Shown here piece after piece: positions 20,088-30,058 of a DNA stretch of 64,000 nt. How positions within the stretch are numbered: the stretch's first letter is position 1; each line of letters starts with the position of its first letter. This stretch comes from an uncultured Clostridia bacterium (GTDB lineage: Bacteria; Bacillota; Clostridia; Lachnospirales; Lachnospiraceae). Under the pieces are notes generated by a model. It had not been told where the DNA came from. It saw only the letters and a program-made list of their open reading frames with translations, and searched no databases. Both the position numbers and the translations under genes were made by a program. The stretch lies in NCBI GenBank assembly GCA_948472945.1, contig CAOKVX010000002.1, positions 124,001-188,000 of the forward strand, written 5' to 3'.

Positions 20088-20122
20088 GGAAGTCCTGAAA
20101 ATTTAAAATTTCCAGAACTTCC
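20088..20122 (-). terminator. Intrinsic terminator after gdhA
   Basis: Minus strand: a stem GGAAGTTCTGGAAATTT pairing with AAATTTTCAGGACTTCC (two mismatches), followed by TTTTATATATTG, beginning about 30 bases after the gdhA stop. It separates gdhA from the glycogen operon. Confidence 0.75.
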
Positions 20123-20153
20123 CAAAATAATGTTTATCTTAGAATTCTATGAA

Positions 20154-21503
<1,350 letters not shown>

Positions 21504-21586
21504 CTAATCCTCCTGAATATAAAAATATTTAATAAGTGCAAAACGTAGTATGCTAATTCCCATCCGCATATACGAAACACTATATT

Positions 21587-21622
21587 ACTAACTTATATGA
21601 AGCGATTCCCCATATAGTTAGT
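21587..21622 (-). promoter_or_regulatory. Inverted repeat between nfnB and gdhA
   Basis: ACTAACTTATATG (21,587-21,599) pairs with CATATAGTTAGT (21,611-21,622) with one bulge. No T-tract follows on the minus strand, so an operator or RNA structure is more likely than a terminator. Function is unknown. Confidence 0.35.
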
Positions 21623-21674
21623 TCTCTATTCCCAACAAAAAGTTATCTTCTTAAATTAATTTATTATTTATATT

Positions 21675-23063
21675 CTACTTATCTTTGCCTTGGAGATATT
21701 CATGAATTCCCTTTGCAGCCGCTTTACCGGCTCCCATTGCAAGAATAACCGTAGCTGCGCCAGTAACGGCGTCTCCGCCTGCAAATACGCCCTCCTTGCT
21801 GGTAAGTCCCATCTCCTCATCCGCAACTATACAGCCCCACTTGTTTGTGTCAAGTCCTGATGTTGTTGATGAGATAAGTGGATTTGGAGATGTTCCAAGA
21901 GACATGATAACCGTGTCGGCTTCAATGTCAAACTCTGAACCCTCAATAGGCTGAGGTCTTCTTCTTCCTGAAGCATCCGGTTCTCCAAGTTCCATTTTAA
22001 CACATCTTATTCCTTTGACCCAGCCCTCGTCCGTAGTAAGGATTTCAACCGGGTTTGTAAGCAAATCAAATATTACTCCCTCTTCCTTTGCGTGATGAAC
22101 TTCCTCAACCCTCGCAGGGAGTTCTTCCTCGCTTCGTCGGTATATGATATGCGTCTCGGCTCCAAGCCTTAACGCTGTTCTAGCGGCGTCCATCGCAACA
22201 TTTCCGCCTCCGACTACAGCTACTTTCTGTCCCCTCATTATAGGGGTAGTTGAGTTCTCATCAAACGCTTTCATAAGGTTTGACCTTGTAAGATACTCAT
22301 TCGCCGAGAACACTCCGTTTGCCTGTTCTCCCGGAATTCCCATGAATTTAGGAAGTCCCGCTCCTGAGCCGATAAATACTGCCTCAAACCCCTCTTCAAA
22401 TAAATCGTCTATTTTTACAGACTTTCCTACAATGGAATTAAGCTCAAGCTCAACACCGAGCGAAAGTACATTTTCAATCTCTTTTTTAACTATATCTTCT
22501 TTCGGAAGCCTGAACTCAGGAATACCGTATACCAAAACTCCTCCCGGTTCATGAAGAGCTTCAAATATAGTTACTTTATATCCAAGCTTTGCAAGATCTC
22601 CGGCACATGTAAGGCCGGCAGGGCCGGAACCGATTACCGCTACCTTTTTATCAATTCTTTCTTTCGGAGGCTGAGGCTTTACACCATTCTGCTTTGCCCA
22701 ATCCGCCGTGAATCTCTCAAGCTTTCCGATAGATATAGGGTCGCCCTTGATTCCTCTTATACATTTTCCCTCGCACTGGCTCTCCTGAGGACATACTCGT
22801 CCACATACGGCGGGGAGCGACGATGATTCGCTTATTACGTCAAAAGCTTCCTTTACATTCCCTTCCTTGAGATGCCCGATAAATTCAGGTATATTTATAG
22901 CTACCGGACAGCCTTCAATACATTTTGCATTTTTACAGCCTATACATCTCTTAGATTCCTCTACAGCCTCATCTATATTGTAGCCGAGACACACCTCGTC
23001 AAAATTTTTCGCCCTTGTTTTCGGCTCCTGCTCCCTTACCGGAACTCTGTTCAATACGTCCAT
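21675..23063 (-). CDS. nfnB: NADPH-dependent oxidoreductase, large subunit (NfnB / homotetrameric GltA type)
   Basis: 462-residue flavoprotein of the glutamate synthase small-subunit family. The N-terminus has the cysteine motifs of the domain that binds 4Fe-4S clusters (CIGCKNAKCIEGCPVAINIPEF and CGRVCPQESQCEGKC); then an FAD Rossmann fold (AVIGSGPAGLTCAGDLAKLG) and an NADP site (VAVVGGGNVAMDAARTALRLG). The order after an NfnA/SudB-like gene, with a TAATG stop-start overlap, points to the electron-bifurcating NADH-dependent ferredoxin:NADP oxidoreductase rather than a true glutamate synthase, although databases often call it gltA. The nearby gdhA would benefit from its NADPH. Confidence 0.88.
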   Translation of the reverse strand: MDVLNRVPVREQEPKTRAKNFDEVCLGYNIDEAVEESKRCIGCKNAKCIEGCPVAINIPEFIGHLKEGNVKEAFDVISESSSLPAVCGRVCPQESQCEGKCIRGIKGDPISIGKLERFTADWAKQNGVKPQPPKERIDKKVAVIGSGPAGLTCAGDLAKLGYKVTIFEALHEPGGVLVYGIPEFRLPKEDIVKKEIENVLSLGVELELNSIVGKSVKIDDLFEEGFEAVFIGSGAGLPKFMGIPGEQANGVFSANEYLTRSNLMKAFDENSTTPIMRGQKVAVVGGGNVAMDAARTALRLGAETHIIYRRSEEELPARVEEVHHAKEEGVIFDLLTNPVEILTTDEGWVKGIRCVKMELGEPDASGRRRPQPIEGSEFDIEADTVIMSLGTSPNPLISSTTSGLDTNKWGCIVADEEMGLTSKEGVFAGGDAVTGAATVILAMGAGKAAAKGIHEYLQGKDK

Positions 23064-23950
23064 TATTGGTCACCTCCACAATTTCCGCATCCACCGTGGT
23101 GGGTATCTCCTTCTTTTGCTTTGAGGAAAGCGCGTCCCTCGTTCGTCTTATATAACTGCTGTCTCTTCATAGCCTGGTCGAAATCTACTTTATGTCCGTC
23201 AAATTCAGGTCCGTCAACACAGGCAAACTTAACCTCACCGTCAACCGTGACACGGCATGCTCCGCACATTCCAGTTCCATCAACCATAATAGGATTAAGG
23301 CTGACAACTGTCGGCATGTCAAGCTCCTTTGTGAGCTTACATACAAATTTCATCATTATCATCGGGCCGATTGCTATGCACACGTCATACTTCTTACCTG
23401 AATCAACAAGCTTTTGTATAGAGTTAGTAACCATTCCGTGGTCTCCGTACGAACCGTCGTCCGTGGTTATATACAGTCCGCCGGCTACCTCTTTCATCAT
23501 ATCTTCCATAATAAGAAGGTCTTTAGTCTTAGAACCAACAATAACATCCGCCATAACGCCTCTTTCATTAAGCCACTTTACCTGCGGATATACCGGAGCC
23601 GTTCCAACACCGCCCGCAACAAAAAGTATCTTTTTATTTTTAAGCTCCGACAGAGGCATGTCAGTGAGCTCCGACGGCCTTCCGAGCGGTCCCACAAAGT
23701 CCTGAACGCTGTCGCCCGCTTTCAGATTGGCGAGAAATTCCGTTCCGGCGCCTACAATCTGAAATACAATTGTTACCGTACCCCGTTCCTTTGAGTAATC
23801 GCAGATAGTAAGAGGTATTCTTTCACCCTTACTGTGAGACCTCAATATAATAAACTGTCCTGGCAGACAGTTTTTAGCGACACGCGGCGCCTCAATTTCC
23901 ATCAAATAAATGTTATCGGTAAGCTTTTCATCTCTGATTATTTTGTACAT
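23063..23950 (-). CDS. nfnA: NfnA/SudB-like FAD and [2Fe-2S] subunit
   Basis: 295-residue protein of the ferredoxin-NADP reductase fold. It has the FAD site RIPLTICDYSKERGT, a nucleotide-binding loop FVAGGVGTAPVYPQ, and the C-terminal cluster motif GTGMCGACRVTVDG with a further Cys in FACVDGPEFDG. The tail HHGGCGNCGGDQ adds two Cys. In NfnAB this subunit takes electrons from NADH or ferredoxin and passes them to NfnB. The start is put at the ATG at 23,950, where AAAGGAG lies upstream; 26 further in-frame codons have no ribosome site. Family members are also called sulfide dehydrogenase subunit or dihydroorotate dehydrogenase electron transfer subunit. Confidence 0.88.
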   Translation of the reverse strand: MYKIIRDEKLTDNIYLMEIEAPRVAKNCLPGQFIILRSHSKGERIPLTICDYSKERGTVTIVFQIVGAGTEFLANLKAGDSVQDFVGPLGRPSELTDMPLSELKNKKILFVAGGVGTAPVYPQVKWLNERGVMADVIVGSKTKDLLIMEDMMKEVAGGLYITTDDGSYGDHGMVTNSIQKLVDSGKKYDVCIAIGPMIMMKFVCKLTKELDMPTVVSLNPIMVDGTGMCGACRVTVDGEVKFACVDGPEFDGHKVDFDQAMKRQQLYKTNEGRAFLKAKEGDTHHGGCGNCGGDQ

Positions 23951-23999
23951 GGTTCTAATCTCCTTTGCAATAGTATGGAAAATAACCTCATTGCAAAAA

Positions 24000-24028
24000 A
24001 TTATAACATAATTATATTTTGATGACAA
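24000..24028 (-). promoter_or_regulatory. Promoter of the nfnAB operon
   Basis: TTGTCA, a 17-base spacer and a perfect TATAAT on the minus strand, about 50 bases before nfnA. In the leader TTGCAAT and ATTGCAA (23,965-23,994) form an inverted repeat with 7-base arms. Confidence 0.7.
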
Positions 24029-24080
24029 CAGAAAAATTATGCGTCTGCGGACTTACAATTAAAAATATTCTAAAATATCT

Positions 24081-25751
24081 TCAAATACTCTCCATATCTT
24101 TTCTCCTGATTGCCTCCCTGTTTATCTTGCCGCTCACGGTTTTAGGGAGGCTATCGCAGAACTCTATCATGCGCGGACATTTGTACATTGCCGTGTGCGC
24201 TTTGACAAAATCTTTTATTTCAACCTTTAACTTTGACGATGGTTCGTATTCCTGATGAAGAACAATTGACGCTTTCACAATGCTGCCCCTTGTCTCTGAC
24301 GGATAGCCCGTCACGGCGCACTCGAATACCGCAGGGTGTTTCATGAGTACGTTTTCCACCTCAACCGGACCGATGCGATAGCCGCTGGATTTTATTACGT
24401 CGTCCGTGCGGCTGACAAAATAAATATTGCCTTCTTCGTCGCGGTACACTTTATCTTTCGTATGGTATACCCCGTCTTTCCAAACTTCATCATACATTTC
24501 ATTGTCATTATTGTAACCTGAAAATATTCCGACAGGATATCCTCTGACGGCGCCGCGCAATATGACGAGCTCGCCTGTATCAAACGGTTTTGTCTCATTT
24601 CCGTCGTCATCAATAATTCTTACGTCATACATTGGCGACGGTTTTCCTATACAGTCAAGATGCTGTTCTTCACCGTTTAAAACTCCGGTTATAAGGGCCG
24701 TCTCCGTCTGTCCGAAACCAATCCTTATTGAAAGCCCGGTCCTCTCCCTAAATTTTTTCATCACCTCTACGGGCATCGGTTCACCTGCAGTTACCGCCTG
24801 TTTAAGATTAGATAGATTATAGTCTTCTATATTTTCACGCAGAAGGTATTTGTATATTGTTGGAGGCGCGCAGAAAGTATCAACCCTGCAGTCCTGAAGT
24901 ATTTGAAGTATTTCGTTTGCATAAAACTGCTCATAGTCATACACCATCACCGCCGAGCCGCATATCCACTGTCCGTACATTTTTCCCCACGCGGATTTTG
25001 CCCATCCGGAATCCGCGATTGCAAAATGAAGCCCGCCGTCCACAACTCCGTGCCAGTCGTGCGCAGTTATTATATGGCTTAGCGGATACGAATAATTGTG
25101 CATAACGGCTTTCGGATCCCCAGTAGTGCCGGATGTAAAATACAGTATCATTGTGTCGTTTACATTTGTTTTTACACGCTCAAAAGACGCCGGCGTCCGT
25201 TCCGTCTCTTTGCCAAGGTCATAAAAACCCTCCCTGTTTCCCGAAGTGACATACCTGAGAATATTTATCCCGTATTCTTCTGAAACATTCTTAGCCGCGC
25301 GCTCGACATTCAAAAGTATATTCTCATCATAGGCGCATATGACGCATCTCACATCGGCATCCTTTATACGATAGCTTATATCTTCGTGAGAAACCATGTC
25401 CGAGGTCGGTATGGCAACTGCTCCGAGTTTGTGTAGAGCAACCATTACAAACCAGTACTCAACCCTTCTTTTCATGATTAACATGACCCTGTCGCCCTTT
25501 TTTATGCCTCTTTCGCAAAGGAGCGCTGCTATACGCGAGCTTCCTGCACCCAAGTCGCCAAATGTATATGTACTGACCACCCCGTCAAGGCTCTTAAATA
25601 CTATAGCCCTCTTTGATGGGTTTTTTTCAGCTATAACGTCAACGACATCATAGGCAAAATTAAAATCCTCTGGCACGTCAAACCATACACTTTTGAGTTT
25701 TCCTTCACCGTCAAACTCTTCCCTCATATATTTTCTGCATATATCATTCAT
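24081..25751 (-). CDS. AMP-forming acyl-CoA synthetase (medium-chain/acetyl-CoA ligase-like)
   Basis: About 556-residue ANL-superfamily ligase that activates a carboxylate with ATP to an acyl adenylate and then a thioester. Signatures: the P-loop YFTSGTTGDPKAVMH, IRIGFGQTE (A5), GELVILRG, KDKVYRDEEGNIYFVSRTDDVIKSSGYRIGP (hinge and A8), and PKTVSGKINR with the catalytic Lys near the end. The best start is the ATG at 25,751, eight bases after GGAG; an ATG at 25,769 overlapping the fabZ stop (TGATG) is possible. It directly follows fabZ, so the substrate may be a fatty acid destined for ACP or CoA, but substrate cannot be read from sequence by eye. Confidence 0.88.
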   Translation of the reverse strand: MNDICRKYMREEFDGEGKLKSVWFDVPEDFNFAYDVVDVIAEKNPSKRAIVFKSLDGVVSTYTFGDLGAGSSRIAALLCERGIKKGDRVMLIMKRRVEYWFVMVALHKLGAVAIPTSDMVSHEDISYRIKDADVRCVICAYDENILLNVERAAKNVSEEYGINILRYVTSGNREGFYDLGKETERTPASFERVKTNVNDTMILYFTSGTTGDPKAVMHNYSYPLSHIITAHDWHGVVDGGLHFAIADSGWAKSAWGKMYGQWICGSAVMVYDYEQFYANEILQILQDCRVDTFCAPPTIYKYLLRENIEDYNLSNLKQAVTAGEPMPVEVMKKFRERTGLSIRIGFGQTETALITGVLNGEEQHLDCIGKPSPMYDVRIIDDDGNETKPFDTGELVILRGAVRGYPVGIFSGYNNDNEMYDEVWKDGVYHTKDKVYRDEEGNIYFVSRTDDVIKSSGYRIGPVEVENVLMKHPAVFECAVTGYPSETRGSIVKASIVLHQEYEPSSKLKVEIKDFVKAHTAMYKCPRMIEFCDSLPKTVSGKINREAIRRKDMESI

Positions 25752-25768
25752 CTGCCCAGCTCCATTCA

Positions 25769-26182
25769 TCACATTATCGCAAAGGAAAAATCACCATTTG
25801 CACATACTTTTCCATCAACACTAAGTTCTCCATGCATAAAATAGAACGGATGCCTCTCTTTTTTAATCGAAATATCTATTTTTATCCTGTCTCCCGGTTT
25901 TACCATTCCCCTAAATCTCACTTTGTCAAGACCGGTATACAAAGGTGTGCTTTCTTTATCCATAATATCCCTGAACATAACGCATGAAGCTTGAGCCATC
26001 ATCTCACACTGAATGACACCCGGCACAATCGGGTTGCCCGGAAAATGTCCCTGAAGAAAAAACTCGTCACCTCTTACGTTGTAATAACCTGTAGCCGTGC
26101 CATCCTCATTGAGATATACCTCGTCAATGAGAAGCATTGGCTCCCTGTGCGGAAGAATATCCATTATCTCACTTCTGTCCAT
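25769..26182 (-). CDS. fabZ: 3-hydroxyacyl-ACP dehydratase (FabZ family)
   Basis: 137 residues, a hotdog-fold dehydratase acting on beta-hydroxyacyl-ACP. It has the family motifs LPHREPMLLIDEV, the active-site segment QGHFPGNPIVPGVIQCEMMAQAS with His and Glu, and KVRFRGMVKPGDRI. It lies downstream of fabF but is separated from it by 676 bases filled largely by repeat elements, and it overlaps the start region of the acyl-CoA ligase. It may therefore have its own promoter, which I could not identify. It supplies the dehydration step missing from the fab genes upstream. Confidence 0.9.
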   Translation of the reverse strand: MDRSEIMDILPHREPMLLIDEVYLNEDGTATGYYNVRGDEFFLQGHFPGNPIVPGVIQCEMMAQASCVMFRDIMDKESTPLYTGLDKVRFRGMVKPGDRIKIDISIKKERHPFYFMHGELSVDGKVCANGDFSFAIM

Positions 26183-26246
26183 AAGTTTTACCTGCTTTCA
26201 TTCCAAAACCATGACACACAAATGACTAACATGCAAAAAAATGCAA

Positions 26247-26520
26247 CTAGCTCAACGGCGCCAATTCGAACCCGCCGAGGACGGCGTATTTTGGCGAACT
26301 ACTGTTTTTTTCGTTCTTGTCTTGCGTCAGCAAGACTGCGTCCTCCAGCCTTGTATTTCGCCAAAATTCACCATCCTCGGTCAAAGATTTCTAAAACGGT
26401 TATTTTGTGAATGCGAAAGCAGTTGAATGAGTCGTAGCGGTGGCTACGGCGATTGAAACTAACACGCATTAGCAAAACAGCAGTTTTCGAAACGGGTTCA
26501 AATTGGCGCCGTTGAGCTAG
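26247..26520. mobile_element. MITE-like foldback element 1 (274 bp, 27-bp inverted ends)
   Basis: The ends 26,247-26,273 and 26,494-26,520 are inverted repeats matching at 26 of 27 bases and starting CTAGCTCAACGGCGCC. Inside, CCGAGGACGGCG...GGCGAA (26,275 on) pairs with TTCGCCAAAAT...TCCTCGG, tipped by a perfect GTCTTGC/GCAAGAC hairpin. A second arm has CGTAGC/GCTACG inside AATGCG/CGCATT. There is no plausible gene. Target duplication is not evident. It lies between fabF and fabZ, and its right CTAG is shared with element 2. Confidence 0.7.
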
Positions 26521-26669
26521 TGTATTGTACCGTTAATTTCTGCCAAATTACGCAGAATGAATCTTCAGAGTGCAAGGCTTTTTAATAAGGCGCGGCTGCG
26601 CCAAATGAAGCTAAACAAATGAAATTCATGCAAATTATTTGGAGAAATGTAAATGGTACAATACACTAG
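26517..26669. mobile_element. MITE-like foldback element 2 (153 bp), joined to element 1
   Basis: The ends are inverted repeats beginning CTAGTGTATTGTACC (first 15 bases perfect, then partial to about 30). Internal hairpins TTCTGC/GCAGAA and GGCGC/GCGCC are visible. It shares the CTAG at 26,517-26,520 with element 1, so one element seems to have inserted at the end of the other. A shortened relative is at 34,301-34,362. The remaining bases 26,670-26,858 up to the fabF stop are AT-rich with nothing recognised. Confidence 0.7.
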
Positions 26670-26858
26670 AATAAACGAATACCTTTCCCACATCATAACT
26701 AAACAGTATAGTACAAATCTATTGTTTGCGCCGAATGTCAAATATGGTAACCGCTTACCTGAGAAGCATAGTCAATAGCATGGTCTGATATTTAAATTTA
26801 TTTAATATTTGTTATTATTTATTTTTATATTTAATTTTGATTATATGATGTTTTATAA

Positions 26859-28094
26859 TTAAATGCGCTTTATCGCAACGCACGCATTGTGTCCGCCAAA
26901 TCCCAGAGATGAGGACAATGCGCAGTCTATATCTGATTTCACAGCTTTGTTAACAGTATAATCAAGGTCGCATTCATCATCTTTCTCTATATAGTTGATT
27001 GTAGGCGGGATTATTCCCTCATCAAGCGCAAGCGCCGACGCAATAAGCTCGACTGCTCCGGCCGCTCCGAGCATATGTCCCGTCATTGATTTTGTTGAGC
27101 TTATGTGCAGTTTATATGCGTCATCTCCGAAAACTTTCTTCAATGCGTTCGTCTCCATCACGTCGTTAAGCGGCGTTCCGGTTCCGTGCGCGTTGACATA
27201 TATATTTTCTTTTCCGGTTATTCCAGCTTCATTTGCTGCCATCTCTATAGCGGCGGCGGCTCCAATTCCATCAGGATGAGGGGCTGTTACATGATATGCG
27301 TCGCATGTATTTCCATAACCTGTAACCTCCGCATATATCTTTGCATTCCTCTTTACCGCACTTTCATAATTTTCAAGAATCAGCATACCGGCGCCCTCGG
27401 CCATTACAAAACCTCCACGCCTCTTATCAAACGGAACGCATCCCTCCTCAGGCTTCTCGCTGAGCGAAAGTGCCTTGCAGTTGATAAACCCGGCCATAGC
27501 AAGTTCGTTTATTGCGGCCTCGCTTCCCCCCGCTATTATTGCGTCGGCATAACCATGCTTTATCGCCCTGTAAGCCTCGCCAATTGTATTGCTCGATGTG
27601 GCGCATGCGGTCACGACTGGAAGGCTAGGCCCCATTGCGCCGAATCTTATTGCTACCGCGCCTGCCGCCATGTTTCCAATAAGCATAGGAATAAAGAAAG
27701 GCGATACTCTCTCGGGTCCCTTGGCCATAAATTTGCCGTCCTCAGTACAAAATGTATTGATTCCGCCTATTCCGGAACCTACGTACACACCGAATCTTGT
27801 CTTGTCTATGTCTGATTCAAGAATCTTACTGTCGTCGACAGCCTGACATGCGGCTGCCATTGCATACTGCATGAACAAATCCGAACGTCTTATGTCCACA
27901 ACCGAAGAATAATAATCCTTTGGATTGAAATCTTTAACCTCACCGTCAATCGAAACCACAAGACCGCCGGCATCAAATCTTTTGATAAAATCTATTCCAC
28001 ACACACCGTCTTTAAGATTGCTCCAAAAGCTGTCAATATCATTTCCTACCGGCGAAACTACTCCCATACCGGTTATAACTACCCTGTTATCCAA
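26859..28094 (-). CDS. fabF: 3-oxoacyl-ACP synthase II
   Basis: Condensing enzyme that elongates acyl-ACP with malonyl-ACP. The 411-residue protein has RVVITGMGVVSPVGND at the N-terminus, the active-site Cys in VVTACATSSNTIGEA, the two His in VNAHGTGTPLND and STKSMTGHMLGAAGA, and the terminal SLGFGGHNA. The start is a TTG at 28,094: GGAGG lies seven bases upstream, and the longer frame contains no ribosome site and adds residues foreign to the family. It is the fifth gene of the fab series in order of transcription, 230 bases after fabG with a small foldback element between. Confidence 0.95.
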   Translation of the reverse strand: MDNRVVITGMGVVSPVGNDIDSFWSNLKDGVCGIDFIKRFDAGGLVVSIDGEVKDFNPKDYYSSVVDIRRSDLFMQYAMAAACQAVDDSKILESDIDKTRFGVYVGSGIGGINTFCTEDGKFMAKGPERVSPFFIPMLIGNMAAGAVAIRFGAMGPSLPVVTACATSSNTIGEAYRAIKHGYADAIIAGGSEAAINELAMAGFINCKALSLSEKPEEGCVPFDKRRGGFVMAEGAGMLILENYESAVKRNAKIYAEVTGYGNTCDAYHVTAPHPDGIGAAAAIEMAANEAGITGKENIYVNAHGTGTPLNDVMETNALKKVFGDDAYKLHISSTKSMTGHMLGAAGAVELIASALALDEGIIPPTINYIEKDDECDLDYTVNKAVKSDIDCALSSSLGFGGHNACVAIKRI

Positions 28095-28157
28095 AATTAT
28101 ACCTCCAAGTCTTAACGCCGGATATTTTTCCAAACTTCTCACTTAAAATTCTATTAT

Positions 28158-28296
28158 AGATTAAGCGACTATTTTATTTCCGCCGGCAGTGAACCATGTC
28201 GCCATGCCGCATGGCTTTTTGGCAAAATATTACTTCTGCTGCGTCTGATGCTAAGCAAAAGAGTATGTCGCGCCGAATCAAACAGCCGCTTAATCT
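28158..28296. repeat. Foldback element between fabG and fabF
   Basis: Imperfect 19-base inverted ends: AGATTAAGCGACTATTTTA at 28,158-28,176 against the complement of 28,278-28,296 (15 of 19). Smaller palindromes around CATGGC/GCCATG lie inside. No ORF. It sits in the fabG-fabF spacer and would be transcribed as part of the fab mRNA. Its ends do not match the CTAG elements. Confidence 0.45.
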
Positions 28297-28324
28297 TATT
28301 TCGTCTATAACTGAGAAGCTTAGG

Positions 28325-29065
28325 TTATATATACATACCGCCGTCTATTTTAATCACTTCACCTGTAATATATGTAGAGTTATCACCTGCGAGGAACGCC
28401 ACAAGCTCCGCCACTTCCCCGGCCTGCCCAAATCTGCCGCATGGTATATTTTTCTTAATAGCCTCAATCTGGTCCCCGCTCAGCGCCCCTGTCATATCCG
28501 TACAGATAAATCCGGGAGCAACCGCATTACACGTAATTCCCTTTGAGGCGTACTCTTTCGCTATTGATTTTGTAAATCCGATAACGCCCGCCTTTGAAGC
28601 GGCATAGTTCGCCTGCCCTGCATTACCCATGAGTCCTACCACGGAGGCAATGTTTACTATCCTGCCGTTCTTCTGTCTCATAAAACTTCTGATGCACGCT
28701 TTTGTAACATACATGCATCCTTTAAGGTTAGTGTCTATAACACTGTCTATTTCCTCGTCCGTCATCTGTATAATTAATTTATCCTTTGTGATTCCGGCAC
28801 TGTTCACAAGTATATCTATATGTGAAAAATCATTAATAACGGTTTCAACCGTCTTTGAAACCTGCGAAAAATCACTCACATCACATACGTACACCTTAAC
28901 TTTCCGGCCCATTTTTTCTATTATTCCCGCCGTCTCACCGGCCTTTTCACTCATATGGGCGGCAAGTATTGCGATATCGGCTCCCTGCTCAGCAAGCTTT
29001 ACCGCACAGGCTGCACCTATCCCTCTTGAACCCCCGGTTATAATTGCCGTTTTTCCAACAAACAT
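28325..29065 (-). CDS. fabG: 3-oxoacyl-ACP reductase
   Basis: 246-residue short-chain dehydrogenase that reduces beta-ketoacyl-ACP with NADPH. The nucleotide motif TGGSRGIGAACAVKLAEQG, the NSAG motif, catalytic Ser in IVNIASVVGLMGN, the YAASKAG Tyr-Lys pair and the C-terminal ITGEVIKIDGGMYI all fit FabG. The start follows GGAGAGGAG. It lies 60 bases after fabD in the same direction. Confidence 0.93.
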   Translation of the reverse strand: MFVGKTAIITGGSRGIGAACAVKLAEQGADIAILAAHMSEKAGETAGIIEKMGRKVKVYVCDVSDFSQVSKTVETVINDFSHIDILVNSAGITKDKLIIQMTDEEIDSVIDTNLKGCMYVTKACIRSFMRQKNGRIVNIASVVGLMGNAGQANYAASKAGVIGFTKSIAKEYASKGITCNAVAPGFICTDMTGALSGDQIEAIKKNIPCGRFGQAGEVAELVAFLAGDNSTYITGEVIKIDGGMYI

Positions 29066-29125
29066 ATTGATGCTCCTCTCCGCATGGTATATAACATCTT
29101 ATAAGTTTTTTACGATATCAAAATA

Positions 29126-30058
29126 TTATGCGTAAACCGAAAGCGCTTCGCAAACCTTGTCAAGAGATTCTATGTCGCTCACATTGTACACTTCGACATC
29201 CTCGCCCTTAAACGTCTTCTTAACAAACCCCGACAAAGTAGTGCCAGGTCCGCATTCGATAAACGTGTCACATCCGTTTTCATACATTCTCCTAAGAGTC
29301 TTCTCCCACTTTACACTGTTAGAGACCTGCCTGCTTATAAGCTCGCAAATCTCGTCAGGATTGTCGGGATATGGACAGGAAGTATAATTTGAATACACCG
29401 TAATGTTCGGCTCATTTACCTCCATACCCTTGAGCGTCTCAGCCAGTCTGTCTGATGCCTCCGACATATACGGGGTGTGGAATGAACCGCTCACCGCAAG
29501 CTGAACACACCTGATGCCCTCTTCTTTTACTTTCTCTTTGAATTTCTCAATTCTGTGTATTTTTCCTGCAACCGACACCTGTCCCGGACAGTTGTAGTTT
29601 ACAGGATATACCCTGCACTCCTCGCAGAGCGCTTTTAGCTTATCGTTATCCGCCCGAAGAACCGCAACCATAGTTCCGGGATATTTTACATTGCACTCTC
29701 CCATAGCCTCCGCTCTGTTGCATACAAGTTCAAATGCGTCGTCCTCGCTCAGCATTCCCGCATAAGCGTCGGCCGCTATCTCACCGAGTGAAAATCCGGC
29801 TGTCTCATCTGCATGTATTCCACGTGACTCCAAAGCAACGGCACACGCATAATCTGTCGCAAACATACACGGCTGAGTATTTTCCGTCTTTTTGAGGGTT
29901 TCCTCGTCAGAATCAAAGCACTGACCTATTGTTCCTGACCTCAGCCCCTCAAATCTGTCATAAAGCTCCCTTACCTCATCAATGTTTTCATACAAATCTT
30001 TGCCCATTCCGGAATACTGTGCTCCCTGTCCGGCAAATAAAAAAGCTATTTTACCCAT
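29126..30058 (-). CDS. fabD: Malonyl-CoA:ACP transacylase
   Basis: Loads malonyl groups onto ACP. 310 residues with FLFAGQGAQYSGMG, the nucleophile motif in AGFSLGEIAADAYAG (Ser in GFSLG), and the catalytic His in VSGSFHTPYMSEA. The initiator ATG at 30,058 lies inside the end of fabK (13-base overlap) with AGGAG upstream, so translation is likely coupled. Confidence 0.94.
   Translation of the reverse strand: MGKIAFLFAGQGAQYSGMGKDLYENIDEVRELYDRFEGLRSGTIGQCFDSDEETLKKTENTQPCMFATDYACAVALESRGIHADETAGFSLGEIAADAYAGMLSEDDAFELVCNRAEAMGECNVKYPGTMVAVLRADNDKLKALCEECRVYPVNYNCPGQVSVAGKIHRIEKFKEKVKEEGIRCVQLAVSGSFHTPYMSEASDRLAETLKGMEVNEPNITVYSNYTSCPYPDNPDEICELISRQVSNSVKWEKTLRRMYENGCDTFIECGPGTTLSGFVKKTFKGEDVEVYNVSDIESLDKVCEALSVYA

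Noticed and set aside
21675-23063. Calling the gene a true glutamate synthase subunit
   Set aside because: No large glutamate synthase subunit is nearby, and the one-base overlap with an NfnA/SudB-like gene points to the Nfn complex.
22872-23705. 277-codon open frame on the plus strand
   Set aside because: It lies across nfnB and nfnA on the other strand; proline- and serine-rich shadow with no motif.
23951-24028. N-terminal extension of nfnA by 26 codons
   Set aside because: The -35 and -10 boxes lie at or inside the extension, and the only ribosome site precedes the internal ATG at 23,950.
26494-26520. tRNA-like T-arm sequence GGGTTCAAATTGGCGCC
   Set aside because: The same sequence is the terminal inverted repeat of a foldback element; no acceptor, D or anticodon arms can be built around it, and no 3' CCA context fits.
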